From the NCBI GenBank assembly GCA_030052355.1, contig JASIGS010000189.1, positions 1 to 6,618 on the forward strand: DNA of 6,618 bases. Reading direction: 5' to 3'. The DNA is from Streptosporangiaceae bacterium. Its GTDB lineage: Bacteria > Actinomycetota > Actinomycetes > Streptosporangiales > Streptosporangiaceae. The position numbers and the translations under genes are program-made. Below the pieces are notes generated by a model. It was not told the origin of the DNA. It made no database searches and worked only from the letters and a program-made list of their open reading frames with translations. Of this stretch, positions 5,556 to 6,618 are shown piece after piece; positions within the stretch are counted from its first letter, which is position 1, and every line of letters begins with the position of its first letter.

Positions 5556-5592
5556 TTGAATCTGATCGAATGTACGTTCTATGATGTCGCGC
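5556..5592 (+). promoter_or_regulatory. Promoter of the radical SAM gene, probably leaderless
   Basis: TTGAAT (5556-5561) is a good -35. TATGAT (5580-5585) is a 5-of-6 match to TATAAT, with an 18-base spacer. The expected transcription start is about 7 bases after the -10, at the A of the ATG at 5593. No Shine-Dalgarno sequence precedes that ATG, which fits a leaderless mRNA, common in actinobacteria. Confidence 0.65.
5566..5581. promoter_or_regulatory. LexA (SOS) box candidate
   Basis: TCGAAT-GTAC-GTTCTA matches 10 of the 12 defined positions of the actinobacterial LexA consensus TCGAAC-N4-GTTCGA. It sits between the -35 and -10 and overlaps the first two bases of the -10, where LexA would block RNA polymerase. 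Confidence 0.68.
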
Positions 5593-6618
5593 ATGCGCTG
5601 GGACTCCCTGCTGACCACCGGCGACGATGCAGCCGGAGAGAGCCACGAGGACGGCCGGCCCGCACAGCTGAGCCTCTTCGACAGCCGCATGGTCGCGCGG
5701 ACGTTCGATACACCGGGCTTCGCCGGCATGACCTTCTACGAGGTGCAGGCGAAGTCGATCATCAACAGGGTGCCCGAGGCGTCGCGCGTGCCGTTTCGCT
5801 GGACGATCAATCCATATCGGGGCTGCAGCCATGCGTGTTCCTACTGCTTCGCCCGGAAAACACATACATATCTGGATTTCGACGCAGGACACGACTTCAA
5901 CACCCGGATCGTGGTGAAGGTCAACGCGCCGCAGCTCGCGCGGCGCGAGCTTGCCGCGCCGCGGTGGCAGCGCGAGCACGTCGCGATGGGCACCAACGTC
6001 GACTGCTACCAGCGGGCGGAGGGCCGGTACCGGCTGATGCCGGGCATCATCGGCGCGTTGCGGGACGCCTCAAACCCGTTCTCGATCCTCACGAAGGGAA
6101 CCCTCATCCTGCGCGACATCGACCTGCTCGCCGACGCCGCCGCGGTAACCGACGTGGGCCTCAACGTGTCCGTGGGATTTGTCGACAAAGAGATTTCTCG
6201 ATCTGTCGAGCCCGGAACACCGAGCCCCGAGCGCCGGCTGGACGTCTGCGCCGCGCTCACCGACCGCGGCCTGCGCTGCGGCGTGCTCATGGGGCCGGTG
6301 CTCCCGTTCCTGACCGACTCCCCCGCGCAACTCGAGACCACCGTGCGGCTCGCCGCTCAGGCTGGCGCGGCGAGCGTGAGCCCAATCGTGCTGCACCTGC
6401 GCCCGGGCGCGCGCGAGTGGTTCATGCAGTGGCTCGCTGCCGCCCACCCCGACCTGGTGGGCCGTTACCGGCAGCTGTACCGCGGCGGTTCCTACGCGCC
6501 CAAGGAGTATCAGCAGCAGATCTCGGCCTTGGTCGCCGGGTTCGCGGCACGCTACCGGATAGGCCAGGTCGGCCCGCGCGCCGCGCGGCGCATCCAGCCC
6601 GCGCCAGCGAAGCGGCCA
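5593..6618 (+). CDS. Rv2578c-type radical SAM protein (SplB-like), cut by right edge
   Basis: The frame is open from 5593 to the right edge, 342 codons with no stop, so the 3' end is missing. ATGs at 5581 and 5584 are in frame but lie within the -10 element. The ATG at 5593 gives MRWDSL, the N-terminus I expect for the family, and fits a leaderless start. Residues 74-88 contain YRGCSHACSYCFAR, the CxxxCxxC radical SAM motif (Cys78, Cys82, Cys85) that holds the [4Fe-4S] cluster and S-adenosylmethionine. Further family blocks are YQRAEGRYRLMPGIIGAL (from residue 139), FSILTKGT (163-170) and SRSVEPGTPSPERRL. These match COG1533-like proteins, related to spore photoproduct lyase and often labelled DNA repair photolyases; the substrate of the Rv2578c group is unknown. 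The LexA-type promoter supports a DNA-damage role. The basic, Pro-rich end of the fragment is probably near the C-terminus. Confidence 0.93.
   Translation, partial: MRWDSLLTTGDDAAGESHEDGRPAQLSLFDSRMVARTFDTPGFAGMTFYEVQAKSIINRVPEASRVPFRWTINPYRGCSHACSYCFARKTHTYLDFDAGHDFNTRIVVKVNAPQLARRELAAPRWQREHVAMGTNVDCYQRAEGRYRLMPGIIGALRDASNPFSILTKGTLILRDIDLLADAAAVTDVGLNVSVGFVDKEISRSVEPGTPSPERRLDVCAALTDRGLRCGVLMGPVLPFLTDSPAQLETTVRLAAQAGAASVSPIVLHLRPGAREWFMQWLAAAHPDLVGRYRQLYRGGSYAPKEYQQQISALVAGFAARYRIGQVGPRAARRIQPAPAKRP

Noticed and set aside
5278..5979. 233-codon minus-strand frame across the DUF3040 start and the radical SAM gene
   Set aside because: It crosses the LexA-type promoter and is antisense to the CxxxCxxC motif; the product is not protein-like.

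Overview
The window looks like chromosomal DNA from a high-GC actinomycete. It is strongly G+C-rich with many GTG starts. It carries a DUF3040-type protein and an Rv2578c-type radical SAM protein, both typical of Actinomycetota, and its best regulatory site matches the actinobacterial LexA box. I see no mobile element, tRNA, rRNA or CRISPR array.

Layout from left to right. (a) 1-143, minus: the N-terminus of a conserved hypothetical protein cut by the window edge. (b) 290-487, plus: a 65-residue protein with one CxxC knuckle, read divergently from (a). (c) 462-1148, minus: a membrane-anchored hypothetical protein whose 3' end overlaps (b) tail to tail. (d) 1149-1345: an AT-richer divergent promoter region with an inverted repeat. 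(e) 1346-3666, plus: a CHAD-domain protein translationally coupled (ATGA overlap) to a ParA/MinD-type ATPase. (f) 3810-4858, plus: an unknown 167-residue protein overlapping a DinB-like helical-bundle protein. (g) 4880-5365, minus: a DUF3040 membrane protein with a tandem-repeat Lys/Ser/Thr tail, convergent with (f). (h) 5593 to the right edge, plus: an Rv2578c-type radical SAM protein related to spore photoproduct lyase-like enzymes. Its apparently leaderless promoter carries a near-consensus LexA box between the -35 and -10 elements.

Two units stand out. The CHAD-ParA pair fits a system in which a ParA ATPase positions a CHAD-bound cargo. CHAD domains are known to bind polyphosphate, so the cargo could be polyphosphate granules; this is inference. 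The radical SAM gene looks like a DNA-damage-inducible repair or nucleic-acid enzyme, supported jointly by its family and its promoter. The other genes are conserved hypotheticals, and I describe only what their sequences show.
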